From an uncultured Paracoccaceae bacterium (GTDB lineage Bacteria > Pseudomonadota > Alphaproteobacteria > Rhodobacterales > Rhodobacteraceae), in the NCBI GenBank assembly GCA_947498985.1, contig CANMMF010000010.1, positions 62,001 through 126,000 on the forward strand: a stretch of DNA of 64,000 nucleotides, given 5' to 3'. The stretch's first letter is position 1, and the number at the start of each line of letters is the position of its first letter. The position numbers and the translations under genes are program-made. Under the pieces are notes generated by a model. The model saw only the letters and a list, made by a program, of their open reading frames with translations, searched no databases and was not told the DNA's origin. Positions 1 to 8,300 of this stretch are shown here, piece by piece.

Positions 1-1143
1 CCATTCGGCGGCGGTGTAGATCTTCTGCACATCCACCTGCGCGATCTCGGCGGCGACTTCGGGCTTGGAATATTCCTGCGCCAGCAGCCACTCTTTCCAG
101 TCCTCGAAACCAGCGGTCTGGAACTTGCCCCAGGTCGTGCGCCACTGCCACGGCGTGTTGCGCGTGCCCTGCCCGAAGCCCGAGGAGCTTTCCCACTTGT
201 TGTTGACCCAGTTCTGGATCCACTCGGCATCTTCCCAGCCGTTTTCCACGATGACCCTCGCGATGGCGAGCACCACGGGCAGGTCGGTGCCGGGCTGGAT
301 ATCGATCACCATGCCGCCGTTCTTTTCGGCAAATGCCGTGCCGGAGGTGCGGCGCGGCAGCAGGAAGATCGTCTTCTGACCGCCCAGGATGGCGGGCATG
401 ATGTAGTCGGTAAAGAGGATCGTCTTGCTCTCGTAAGGATCGGTGCCGCACATCAGCAGCGTGTCGGCATCGGCCCAGTCGTCATAGCTCGGCCCGAAAT
501 TGTCGAAGCCCGCGTCGCGGAAACCGGGCGTCGAGGTCACGTCCGACGGCGTGTCGTGGAAGGTGAAGTTGGCCGTGCGCACATGGCGCAGCGCGTATTT
601 GGTGATCGCGTAGGTATTCTCCATATAGCCGTAAGAGAACGTCTTGACCCCGTAGGCATTGGTGCCGTGGTTTTCCAGCACGTGTTTGCCGACCTCGGCG
701 GCGATATCCATCGCGAAATCCCAGGTCACCGGCATCAGCACGCCGAACATCCTCACCATCGGGCTTTTCAGCCGGTCGCGCGTCGGGGTCTGCGGGTTAT
801 AGACCTTCTGCGCCAGAGCGCCGCCGCGGATGGACGAATTGCCCGAGTAGTTGACGAAATCGGTGTCCTTGTCGGGGATGATGACCACGTGATGCGGCTC
901 TCCCTCGTGCAGCACGATGTTGTGCTGGTTGGGCGCCACCCAGGCGCCCAGCGGGGCCACGGGGAAGTTTTCGCCAAAGGCGTTGTCATCCGCCGCGGGG
1001 CCGCCGCTCGGGCCCGCCACCGGCCAGCGGTAGACCTTGTAGCCGCAGGCCACGATGCAATAATCGCACGCGGTCGAGATGACATCCGCATTGGGCGGCG
1101 GCAGCGGAACGGAGGTTTCGGGGACGTAATACGGTGTGGACAT
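1..1143 (-). CDS. idrA: Iodate reductase-like molybdopterin subunit (partial, 5' part)
   Basis: This is the N-terminal 381 residues of a DMSO-reductase-family molybdoenzyme; the rest lies beyond the left edge. The ATG at 1143 follows a gaggag ribosome site. Residues about 23-30 read CDYCIVAC, a CX2CX3C motif that in the AioA/IdrA group holds a 3Fe-4S cluster. There is no signal peptide, as expected for a subunit exported together with its Tat-bearing Rieske partner. It is the last gene of a four-gene operon behind two cytochrome c peroxidase genes and the Rieske gene. That set is known from iodate reducers (idrABP1P2), where IdrAB reduces iodate in the periplasm. The alternative is arsenite oxidase AioA. 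Against it, a by-eye comparison from memory puts Pro and Asn where AioA has its arsenite-binding His and Glu. Family is confident; substrate is inferred from context. Confidence 0.75.
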   Translation of the reverse strand, partial: MSTPYYVPETSVPLPPPNADVISTACDYCIVACGYKVYRWPVAGPSGGPAADDNAFGENFPVAPLGAWVAPNQHNIVLHEGEPHHVVIIPDKDTDFVNYSGNSSIRGGALAQKVYNPQTPTRDRLKSPMVRMFGVLMPVTWDFAMDIAAEVGKHVLENHGTNAYGVKTFSYGYMENTYAITKYALRHVRTANFTFHDTPSDVTSTPGFRDAGFDNFGPSYDDWADADTLLMCGTDPYESKTILFTDYIMPAILGGQKTIFLLPRRTSGTAFAEKNGGMVIDIQPGTDLPVVLAIARVIVENGWEDAEWIQNWVNNKWESSSGFGQGTRNTPWQWRTTWGKFQTAGFEDWKEWLLAQEYSKPEVAAEIAQVDVQKIYTAAEW

Positions 1144-1155
1144 GGAGGTCTCCTC

Positions 1156-1743
1156 TCAGCCCTGAAGATTGTCAAAGCGGCCGTAGATCAGGCCGAACAT
1201 GCCGACGGCGTAGATATTGTCGCCATCGAGTTCGAGCAGCACCTGCGGCAGCGACTGATAGGCCTGCCCGGCGATGAAGATGCCGTGCCGGGTCAGATCG
1301 AAGGTCGTGAGGTGCAGCGGGCACGGGCCCAGCGCCTTGTCGGCGGCCTGGTAGGTGCCCTGCAGCGGCCCACCCTGGTGAGTGCAGGTGTAGTTGAAGG
1401 CCACCACATCCTTGTCCGGCCCGATGCCGCCCCCGGCCTCGCGGCCCAGTTTCACCAGGATCGATTCCGCATACAGTCCCTCGTCGGGATATTCGAAATC
1501 GAACGGCTCATCGACGGTAAGCTCGCTCATCCGCGCGATATGCTTGCGCGGATAGGTAGAGATCGCCGCGGGCGTCTGCGCCTCAGGCATGCCCGGGATA
1601 CCGACCATCACCACCGTGGTTGTCAGCCCGCTGGTCAGCAGGAATTCGCGCCGGTTCATCAGGCACTTGCGGGTGCCGGCCTTTTCGGCCTCGCCTTTTT
1701 CGCCGTTGATCGCAGCGACGATTTTCGGATCGACTTTTGTCAT
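1156..1743 (-). CDS. idrB: Iodate reductase-like Rieske subunit
   Basis: The 195-residue protein is the small electron-transfer subunit of an arsenite oxidase/iodate reductase-type enzyme. A twin-arginine signal (NRREFLL, residues 30-36) sits behind a short N-terminal extension, so it should carry the large subunit through the Tat system. The Rieske 2Fe-2S ligands are visible as C120-T-H122 and C141-P-L-H144. The two extra cysteines that form a disulfide in bc1-type and betaproteobacterial AioB proteins are absent (Gly and Leu in their places), as reported for alphaproteobacterial AioB. It lies 12 bp before the molybdenum subunit gene and 24 bp after a di-heme peroxidase gene, in one operon. 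AioB remains possible if the large subunit proves to be an arsenite oxidase. Confidence 0.75.
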   Translation of the reverse strand: MTKVDPKIVAAINGEKGEAEKAGTRKCLMNRREFLLTSGLTTTVVMVGIPGMPEAQTPAAISTYPRKHIARMSELTVDEPFDFEYPDEGLYAESILVKLGREAGGGIGPDKDVVAFNYTCTHQGGPLQGTYQAADKALGPCPLHLTTFDLTRHGIFIAGQAYQSLPQVLLELDGDNIYAVGMFGLIYGRFDNLQG

Positions 1744-1767
1744 GGTTTTGTCCTCGTCAGCTCTGCG

Positions 1768-2895
1768 TCAGTTCTGCGCCTGCGGCAGCGGTTGCATGGT
1801 GGGGATCTCCGGCTCGTCGATCAGGATCTCGTCGCCGCTCAGGCTGCCCAGAAAGGCCACCAGATCGTCAATTTCCCCGTCGCTGAGACCGAGCGGCTGG
1901 ATGAGATCGCTCTTGTTGTCGGAAAACTCGTTCTCGCCGCCGCCGTCGTTGTAAAAGACCACCACGTCGCGCAGCGTCTCCAGCATGCCATTGTGCATGT
2001 AAGGATAGGTGTAGGCGGTGTAGCGCAGGCTCGGCACGCGGAACTTGCCCTTGTCGGATGTCTGCTTGGTGCGGAAATAAAGCCCCGGGTCGTCCTTGGT
2101 GGAACGGTACATCTCTTCGGTGGAGCCTTTGGCAAACAGCTCGAAGCGGAAGGTGATCTGCGCGATCTCGTCTTCTTCCCAGCCCGAATAGCGCGGCACG
2201 CCGATGTTGTAATAGGCCTCGTTGCTGAGCAACGGACCGTTGTGACAGGCCGAGCAATTGGCCTTGCCGGTGAAAAGCTCCAGCCCGCGCTTTTGCGCGT
2301 CGTCCAGCGCCGCGTCATCGCCGCGCATATACTCGTCGAACGGCGTGTCGGTCTGCACCAGCGTGCGCTGATAGGCGGCGATGGCCATATAGGCGTGACG
2401 CACCAGCGGGTACTGATCGCCAAAGACCTCGCGGAAGGCCTCGCGGTATTCCGGCACAAAGGCCAGCCGCGCCTCCATCATGTCGTCCTCGCCATTGCCC
2501 GCAACGCCGCCGCGCGCGGCAGAGCGGGCCTGATGCTCCAGCGAACCCGACGCGCCCGCCCAGAAGAGCTTCTTGTAATAGGCGGAGTTCACCACCGTCT
2601 GGCTGTTGCGCCAATGGGTGGTGCCGGGATAGCCGAAGCTGATCGGCGCCTGCACCGCCCAGCCCGCATCGGGCAGGTGGCAGGCCGAGCACGGCATCGC
2701 GTAATTGCCCGACAGGATCGGATCGAAGAAGAGCTTTTCGCCCAACGCGACCTTTTCCGGTGTCTGCGGGTTGTCCGCGGGAATGGGCGGCGGGCCAAGG
2801 GCGGCCAGTTCGGCGGGGCGGTGTCCGTCGGCGATGGCGGCCCCTGCAATGCATGTGGCGGCCAGAAGCGCGGAGATCTTGCTAGGTTTGGTCAT
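1768..2895 (-). CDS. idrP: Di-heme cytochrome c peroxidase, IdrP type (second in operon)
   Basis: A 375-residue MauG/CcpA-family protein with a cleavable signal peptide (about residues 1-22) and two c-heme sites, CSACH at 69-73 and CSACH at 214-218. The N-terminal 'LGEKLFFDP..LSG' and later 'P.LRYTAYTYPYMHNG' segments are family hallmarks. I chose the ATG at 2895 because a gggaggt ribosome site stands just before it; an in-frame ATG 15 bp upstream has no such site. In idr clusters two such peroxidases are thought to remove hydrogen peroxide formed during iodate reduction, and that is the inferred role here. Which of the two copies corresponds to IdrP1 or IdrP2 cannot be told by eye. Confidence 0.75.
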   Translation of the reverse strand: MTKPSKISALLAATCIAGAAIADGHRPAELAALGPPPIPADNPQTPEKVALGEKLFFDPILSGNYAMPCSACHLPDAGWAVQAPISFGYPGTTHWRNSQTVVNSAYYKKLFWAGASGSLEHQARSAARGGVAGNGEDDMMEARLAFVPEYREAFREVFGDQYPLVRHAYMAIAAYQRTLVQTDTPFDEYMRGDDAALDDAQKRGLELFTGKANCSACHNGPLLSNEAYYNIGVPRYSGWEEDEIAQITFRFELFAKGSTEEMYRSTKDDPGLYFRTKQTSDKGKFRVPSLRYTAYTYPYMHNGMLETLRDVVVFYNDGGGENEFSDNKSDLIQPLGLSDGEIDDLVAFLGSLSGDEILIDEPEIPTMQPLPQAQN

Positions 2896-2906
2896 CGGGA
2901 CCTCCC

Positions 2907-3983
2907 TCAATTGGACGTGTTGAGCCAGTCTTCGATCAGCGCGTAGTCGAAATCGTCTTCGCGCCAGACATAGGCATCGGTGTCAAAACTGTCGCCGGAG
3001 AGCGCCTCGAGGAAGGCGATCAGATCGGCCTTCTCGCTGGGCACGAGGCCAAGCGGCGCAAGGCGGGAATCCTTCAGCGGATCTGCCCCGCCGCCCGCGT
3101 CGTAGAAATCCACCACCTCGGCCAGCGTCTCGAAAACACCGTTATGCATGTAGGGCGCGGTCCAGCTGAGCTCGCGCAGCGACGGCGTCAGGAACGAGCG
3201 GCGCGTGTCGTCGCGATGGGTGCGCACATAGGCGCCCAGATCCTCGCGCAGGTTCATGTAATTCTCGACACCCATGAACTTGGCATAGGTCACAAAGGCC
3301 GAATGCCGCGCCGGATCGGCCCAGATCTCCGGATTGCCGGGCACACCGGTGTTGTGGACCTTGTCATCGGTGAACCGGCTTCCGGAATGGCAGGCGACAC
3401 ATCCGCCCTTGCCTTCAAAGATCCCCTGCCCGCGTTCGGCCGCTGCCGACATCGCACCGGTGTCGAAGGGCGCGTTGCGCGACTGGATGGTCTTCATGAA
3501 ATCCATCAGCGCGTTGCGCGCGCCGCCATTGGAGGGCTCGGACATGCCCGCGGCGGCAAACATCTCCACATAGACCGGATCCTGCTTCATCCGCTCCTGC
3601 ATGATGCGCATGTCCATGTTCATCAGGTAGGTCTCGGTGATCATCTCGCGCGCGACATCGTTGAGATTGGTCCCCAGCCGCCCGTCATGCATCCAGGCCT
3701 CGCGAAAGCCGACATTGGCCAGCGTCGGTGCGTTGCGGAAATGCGCGGCCCCGGTATAGGCGTCCGACAGCGCCTGACCGTCGGTAAAGGCCTTGTCGGG
3801 CTGGTGGCAGCTCGCACAGCTGAGCGAGGTATCGCCCGACAGCCGCGTGTCGTAGAACATGCGCTTGCCCAGTTCGGCGCGGGCTTCGTCGACACTTATC
3901 GCGGGATCTGGCGTCACGTCCTGGGCGTGAGCGGCGCCAGCCGCCAGCATCGCAACAAGGACTGCGTGCAGGGTCCGTTTCAT
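2907..3983 (-). CDS. idrP: Di-heme cytochrome c peroxidase, IdrP type (first in operon)
   Basis: A 358-residue secreted di-heme peroxidase of the MauG/CcpA family. It has a signal peptide ending near AHA (residues 18-20) and heme motifs CASCH (56-60) and CVACH (195-199). It is the promoter-proximal gene of the four-gene operon; its stop lies 11 bp before the next peroxidase start. The ATG at 3983 follows aaaggagagc; a TTG three bases upstream is also in frame. It is clearly divergent from its neighbour, so the pair is not a recent duplication. Such paired peroxidases next to a molybdopterin/Rieske pair are the distinctive mark of iodate reductase clusters. In the order I know from described clusters the peroxidases follow idrAB, whereas here they come first. 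Confidence 0.75.
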   Translation of the reverse strand: MKRTLHAVLVAMLAAGAAHAQDVTPDPAISVDEARAELGKRMFYDTRLSGDTSLSCASCHQPDKAFTDGQALSDAYTGAAHFRNAPTLANVGFREAWMHDGRLGTNLNDVAREMITETYLMNMDMRIMQERMKQDPVYVEMFAAAGMSEPSNGGARNALMDFMKTIQSRNAPFDTGAMSAAAERGQGIFEGKGGCVACHSGSRFTDDKVHNTGVPGNPEIWADPARHSAFVTYAKFMGVENYMNLREDLGAYVRTHRDDTRRSFLTPSLRELSWTAPYMHNGVFETLAEVVDFYDAGGGADPLKDSRLAPLGLVPSEKADLIAFLEALSGDSFDTDAYVWREDDFDYALIEDWLNTSN

Positions 3984-4399
3984 CAAGCTCTCCTTTTCTC
4001 ATCGGAGCGGTCCGCGGCGGACGGGGGCCGTCCACCAGAAATCACTTTCAGCGGGCGTGCCGCGACACACGGCAGACCCTGGCAGCCCACAGCCGCCGGC
4101 GATCGATACAGTTGAGAAAGACATCCGCGCATACGGACGGGATCAAACGTCGCAAGGTCAGGCCTGATCCCGGTGACCGGGCGGTTGTGCCACCCGCCCC
4201 CGGCGCCTGTCGCAAGAAAGATACCCCCCGAAATGTCTCTGTGACCGCCGGTCCTGGCAGTGGCTTGCTGCGTCGCGGGACCGGAAGACACGTCTCCTGC
4301 CAAGTGTTAACGGGCGCCCCGGCGGCAGTTGTTGCGGACAGCGTTGCGGGTTGTAATAAGTTGTGACGTTTTGTTGCGACGGCCCCGGAGCCGCCCGGA
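3984..4399. promoter_or_regulatory. Intergenic region upstream of the idr-type operon
   Basis: This stretch of 416 bp lies between the end of the sensor kinase gene and the start of the peroxidase gene, both on the minus strand. It should hold the idr-type promoter. I see no convincing coding frame. Close to the kinase end there are four GTTGYGRM-like direct repeats (starts at 4331, 4343, 4360 and 4373) that could bind the adjacent response regulator. A sigma-54 type promoter was sought and not found. Confidence 0.4.
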
Positions 4400-6622
4400 T
4401 CACTGCGCGGCTGTGACAGAAGGGTCCAGAAGCTTGCGGATCTCCTGGGCCAGGTGCGGCGGCTCCACCGGCTTGTCGAGCATCACCGGCAGGACACCGG
4501 GTACCGAGACATGGCGCGGCTTGTAGGCGCTGCAGAAGATCACCGGGATGTCGGGCCGCAGGCCGCGGGCCGCGCGCACCAGTTCCTCGCCGCTCATGTC
4601 GGGCATGACCATGTCCGAGATGATCAGGTCGAACCGTGTCGCGTCCGCCTCGAACCGGTCGAGCGCGATACGCGGCGAGGTGAAGGCCTCCACCCGGTAG
4701 CCCAGCCGCAGCAGCAGCCGCCGGAAAGTACCCAGCACTTCGGCCTCGTCATCGATCAGCAGCACCCGTTCGCTGCCCCGTGGCGTGCGCGCATCGGCAC
4801 GCCGTTCGGAGGCATCGCGCGCCTCGGCACCGGGCAGGTCGATGGTGAACACGCTGCCTTCGCCCAGCTCGCTCTGGAAGCTGATCCGCCCGCCCATCTC
4901 GTCGACCAGACCGTAGACCACCGACAGGCCCAGACCGGAGCTCTTGCCCAGCGGCTTGGTGGTGAAGAACGGCTCGAAGAGATGGCTTTGCGTCTCGGCG
5001 GACATGCCGGGGCCGTTGTCCCTCACCGTCAGGCGCACCCAATGCGCGGGCCCCGGATCCGCCCCCTCCGGCGCGACGGTGACCGAGGCATCGAGGACAA
5101 TCTCGCCGCTTTCGCCCGCAATGGCCTCGGCAGCGTTGCGGCAGAGATTCATGACGATCTGGTGCAGATGTGTGGGATCGCCGCGCACAAAAAGTGGCAC
5201 CTCGGGCGGGTCATGCCGCAGGGTGATCATCGGCGGCACCGAGGCCTTGAGCAGCCCGGTGACCTCCTCGATGATCGCCCCCAGATCGACCGAGCGCATT
5301 TCCGCCGGTTCGCGCCGCGCAAAGGTCAGCAGTTCGCGGATCAGGCTTTGGGCGCGCCGGGCCGCGATGTTGATCTGCGCGATTTCACCGGCCAGATCGC
5401 TGCCTTCGGAAGCGTCGAGTGCTGCCAGATGCGCCGAGCCGACGATGGTGGTCAGTATGTTGTTGAAGTCATGCGCCACACCGCCCGCCAGCTGGCCCAC
5501 CGCCTCGAGCTTCTGCGCGCGCACCACGTGATCGCGGGCCTGGCGCTTTTCGGTGATGTCCTCGCTGATGCCGATGAAGTTCTGCACGCTGCCATCGGGT
5601 GCCACCAGCGGCAGGATCGTCGTCTCTGCCCAGTAGCTGGCACCGTCCTTCTTGCGGTTGCGAAAGACCCCGTGCCAGGCCTCTCCGCGCGACAGGCCCG
5701 CGCGGATCGTCTGGTAGACCTGCTGGTCGGTGTCGCCCGATTGCAGAAAGGCCGGGGTCTGGCCCTTCACCTCATCGAGGCTCCAGCCGGTCAGCGCGGT
5801 GAACTTGGTGTTGACGTACTGGATGCGCGCGTCGGTATCGGTGATGATTATGGTGGCCGGGCTCTGCTCCACCGCGGTGGCCAGCCGGCCCTCGGATTGC
5901 TCCAGCCGCTTGCGTTCGCCCAGTTCTTCGGCCAGATCCGCCACCGCGTGGCGCAGATCACGAAACAGCAGATAGAGCAACCCGCCCACCACAAGCGCCG
6001 CCAGAACCAGCGCCAGGATCGACCCGAAGCCGATCCAGATCAGCGTCTGCCCCTGCCCGACCGCCGCCAGCAGGCGGCTGGAGCTGCTGGCCTGCAACGC
6101 GCTCCAGAGCCGTTCGAGATCCTCCAGCGCGGCAATCGCGCGGGTGTCGTCGACGCGCACGCGGGCGTCGGTCCGCTCCGGCGTCCAGCCTTGCGCGGCC
6201 GCCTCGACGGCCAGTGGCAGCATGTCGGCATATTGCGCGACGGTGCGCTCGATCTCGTCAAGCGCGGCGCGTTCTTCGGCGGTCAGATCGAGCGCGCCGA
6301 ACTCTGCCGCGACCTTGTCGAAGATTGCCAGCTGCGCGCTGGTGCGGTCGAGATATTCGTCTTCCTGCCGCAGCACGTAATTCTTGAAATTGTGGATGAT
6401 GCCGCCATAGCCCAGCAGCCCGCGCACTTCGCTGATCAGGATACCCTTGCGTTCCGCGCCTTCGGAATATTCCACCCAGCTTTGCCGGATTTCGCGGAAC
6501 TGCGCCTGTGTCAGCAAGCCCAGCGCGCCGCCCAGAACAACGGTGACAAGCACCAGCGCAAAAGCCGACAACGCCGCCCGCAAGGGCCCTCGCATCGACC
6601 CGCTGTTGTTGTCCATGGCCAT
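4400..6622 (-). CDS. Hybrid sensor histidine kinase (PAS, HisKA, HATPase, REC)
   Basis: A 740-residue inner-membrane sensor. Transmembrane helices at about 14-37 and 193-219 enclose a periplasmic region of about 155 residues. A PAS domain follows (about 245-360), then the dimerisation/phosphoacceptor domain with GGVAHDFNN (His384), an ATPase domain with DNGPGM and GLGLSVVYG boxes, and a C-terminal receiver domain with the phosphoacceptor Asp in 'IISDMVMPD'. A receiver at the kinase C-terminus implies a phosphorelay or self-tuning. It is divergent from the OmpR-type regulator at 6700 and reads in the same direction as the idr-type operon, whose promoter lies just beyond its stop. Control of that operon is plausible, but the ligand is unknown. 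The ATG at 6622 has only a weak ribosome site; an ATG at 6616 is an alternative. Confidence 0.85.
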   Translation of the reverse strand: MAMDNNSGSMRGPLRAALSAFALVLVTVVLGGALGLLTQAQFREIRQSWVEYSEGAERKGILISEVRGLLGYGGIIHNFKNYVLRQEDEYLDRTSAQLAIFDKVAAEFGALDLTAEERAALDEIERTVAQYADMLPLAVEAAAQGWTPERTDARVRVDDTRAIAALEDLERLWSALQASSSSRLLAAVGQGQTLIWIGFGSILALVLAALVVGGLLYLLFRDLRHAVADLAEELGERKRLEQSEGRLATAVEQSPATIIITDTDARIQYVNTKFTALTGWSLDEVKGQTPAFLQSGDTDQQVYQTIRAGLSRGEAWHGVFRNRKKDGASYWAETTILPLVAPDGSVQNFIGISEDITEKRQARDHVVRAQKLEAVGQLAGGVAHDFNNILTTIVGSAHLAALDASEGSDLAGEIAQINIAARRAQSLIRELLTFARREPAEMRSVDLGAIIEEVTGLLKASVPPMITLRHDPPEVPLFVRGDPTHLHQIVMNLCRNAAEAIAGESGEIVLDASVTVAPEGADPGPAHWVRLTVRDNGPGMSAETQSHLFEPFFTTKPLGKSSGLGLSVVYGLVDEMGGRISFQSELGEGSVFTIDLPGAEARDASERRADARTPRGSERVLLIDDEAEVLGTFRRLLLRLGYRVEAFTSPRIALDRFEADATRFDLIISDMVMPDMSGEELVRAARGLRPDIPVIFCSAYKPRHVSVPGVLPVMLDKPVEPPHLAQEIRKLLDPSVTAAQ

Positions 6623-6699
6623 GCCCCAGCGTGTCCCGAGTTGCCGCCTCCCACAAGTTAAAATACGGTGCCGCCAGTGGGTGGTCGCAAGGCGGGTCG

Positions 6700-7413
6700 A
6701 TGGATCAGAAAATTCTCATCGTTGATGACGACCAGCAGGTCACGTCGTTTCTGGAGCGATTCTTCCGCAGACACGGTTATCACGCCGACACCGCCGCAAC
6801 CGCAAAGGCGCTGTTCGAGCGGCTGGGCAAGGAAAGCTACGACCTCATCGTGCTCGACCTGATTCTGCCCGACGAAGACGGGTTCGACGCGGCCAAGCGC
6901 ATCCGCGCCCAGCAGGAAACGCCGATCATCATGCTGACCGCCCGCGACGAGGTCTATGACCGCATCGTCGGGCTGGAACTGGGCGCCGACGATTACGTGA
7001 CCAAACCCTATGAGCCGCGCGAGTTGCTGGCGCGCGTGCGCTCCGTCATGCGCCGCTACAAGGGCGGGGCCACCCCGTCCCGCAGCAGCCACACATTGCT
7101 GCAATTCGATGATTTCGAGATCGACAGGGTGCGCTCCACCGTGCGCCACGTCTCTGCGGATGTCGAGCTGCCGCTGACAAGCACCGAGTTTGCGCTGCTG
7201 CACGCGTTGGCGGAGGCGCAGAGCGAAGTGCTGACCCGCGAAAAGATCCTGACGCTGGTCTATGGCAACTCGGTGCAGATCACCGACCGCGCCATCGATG
7301 CGCATGTGGTCCGGCTGCGCAAGAAGCTCGCCACCGCAACGGCGAGCGAAGACCTCATCCGCACGGTTCACGGCGTCGGCTACAAGCTGGCCGCTCTGGT
7401 GACGCCGCGCTGA
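6700..7413 (+). CDS. OmpR/PhoB-family response regulator
   Basis: A 237-residue DNA-binding response regulator. The receiver domain starts MDQKILIVDDD, with phosphoacceptor Asp53 (VLDLILPDED) and conserved Lys102 (YVTKPYEP). The C-terminal winged helix ends in the usual 'TVHGVGYKL' wing. The ATG at 6700 follows aaggcggg and starts exactly where the family does; an earlier in-frame ATG at 6631 would add 23 unrelated residues. It is divergent from the hybrid kinase, with about 80 bp shared as promoter space, so the two very likely form a pair. Regulation of the idr-type operon is inferred from position only. Confidence 0.85.
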   Translation: MDQKILIVDDDQQVTSFLERFFRRHGYHADTAATAKALFERLGKESYDLIVLDLILPDEDGFDAAKRIRAQQETPIIMLTARDEVYDRIVGLELGADDYVTKPYEPRELLARVRSVMRRYKGGATPSRSSHTLLQFDDFEIDRVRSTVRHVSADVELPLTSTEFALLHALAEAQSEVLTREKILTLVYGNSVQITDRAIDAHVVRLRKKLATATASEDLIRTVHGVGYKLAALVTPR

Positions 7414-7574
7414 GACGGGCCTCATGCGTCGGGACCTGCGGCTTGATTGCGCCGCGTAGGCTCAGACCCGCGCACCTGCGATCTCGGCCAGCATCCGGTC
7501 CTTGTCGAAATCCGGATAGACATCGACGCCGATCTCGCGCCCGTGGCAGCGCGTGATCACCCGGACGACGAGCA

Positions 7575-7883
7575 TCACTCCTTCGTCGATCCCGTGGGAC
7601 AGCACCGAATGCCGCAGCCGCGCAAACCGGTGAGCGCCGCGATCACGCCGCGTCGCAGCTCAAAGCCTGCATCGTCGACCGCGCCCGGCTTGCTCGGATC
7701 CGCGATGGACAACAGAACCCCGCCTTCGATGCCCTTGTGTGGCTTCACGAGGCGTTCCGGCGCCTTGCCGGTCGTCGTTGCGATCACCGCGTCCCCCGTC
7801 GTCTCGGCGGTGCGTTCGGACGGCACGATCCGGCCATCGCGCGTCACCGTGACCTGCTCGGCGATGCTGAAGATCTCGGGCAT
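7575..7883 (-). pseudogene. Fragment of sugar ABC transporter ATP-binding protein (RbsA type)
   Basis: About 102 codons resembling the linker between the two ATPase domains of ribose/galactose-type ABC proteins: 'EIFSIAEQVTVTRDGRIV' corresponds to the end of domain one, and 'FELRRGVIAALTGLRGCG' to the start of domain two. No Walker A, signature or Walker B motif is left. The frame breaks after the second segment and stops. It directly follows a permease fragment. Clearly a remnant. Confidence 0.55.
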
Positions 7884-7889
7884 GTCGCC

Positions 7890-8138
7890 TCAGGACGTGG
7901 CCCCCAGCCAGAGAAAGGCCGGGTTTGTGACATCGATGGAAATGGCGTCGAAGATCACCGGCGCAAGCCCGTGCGCCCGCGCGAAGCGCGCCAGCGCGAC
8001 CATGACGGCCGAGAGACTCAGCCGCCCGATGAAATAGCCGCTCACCACCCCCACCGTCAGGATCGCCGGAGTCGCCGCGGCACAGGCCGCGGAGGCCATC
8101 AACACCGGGTCTTGCCCGCGCGGGTGATCCCATGTCAT
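7890..8138 (-). pseudogene. Fragment of sugar ABC transporter permease (RbsC type)
   Basis: About 82 codons with hydrophobic segments and 'VSGYFIGRLSLSAVMVALARFARAHGLA'-like spacing (residues about 32-58) that recalls the central part of ribose-type permeases, ending 'NPAFLWLGATS' before a stop. Both ends of the protein are missing, and it abuts the ATPase fragment. An internal deletion of a former transporter operon explains the arrangement. Confidence 0.5.
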
Positions 8139-8300
8139 GCCTGTGAGACTCCTGTCCGCGCCCTTCGAACCGCGTCGTCACTGTCGGGCATTTCACTCGG
8201 TATTCTCAAATTCCACAGTGATTTTGGCATACCGGAACACCGTCAGTCCGCAGTGATCCCGGCGCGGCGGGCGACGCAGATCGCCCCGACCGCGTCCTGA

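Noticed and set aside
556-2946. Very long plus-strand reading frame opposite the idr-type genes
   Set aside because: It is antisense to three genes with clear motifs. Long open antisense frames are expected at this GC content; the same holds at 4454-6661, 19641-22331, 31209-33827 and 36822-38981.
1-3983. Arsenite oxidase (aioBA) as the name for the left-edge operon
   Set aside because: The two di-heme peroxidases in the same operon and the likely loss of arsenite-site residues fit iodate reductase better. It stays the main alternative.
4182-4192. Possible sigma-54 promoter before the idr-type operon
   Set aside because: GTGCCA (minus strand TGGCAC) is present at 4187-4192, but the -12 part is not TTGC at the required spacing.
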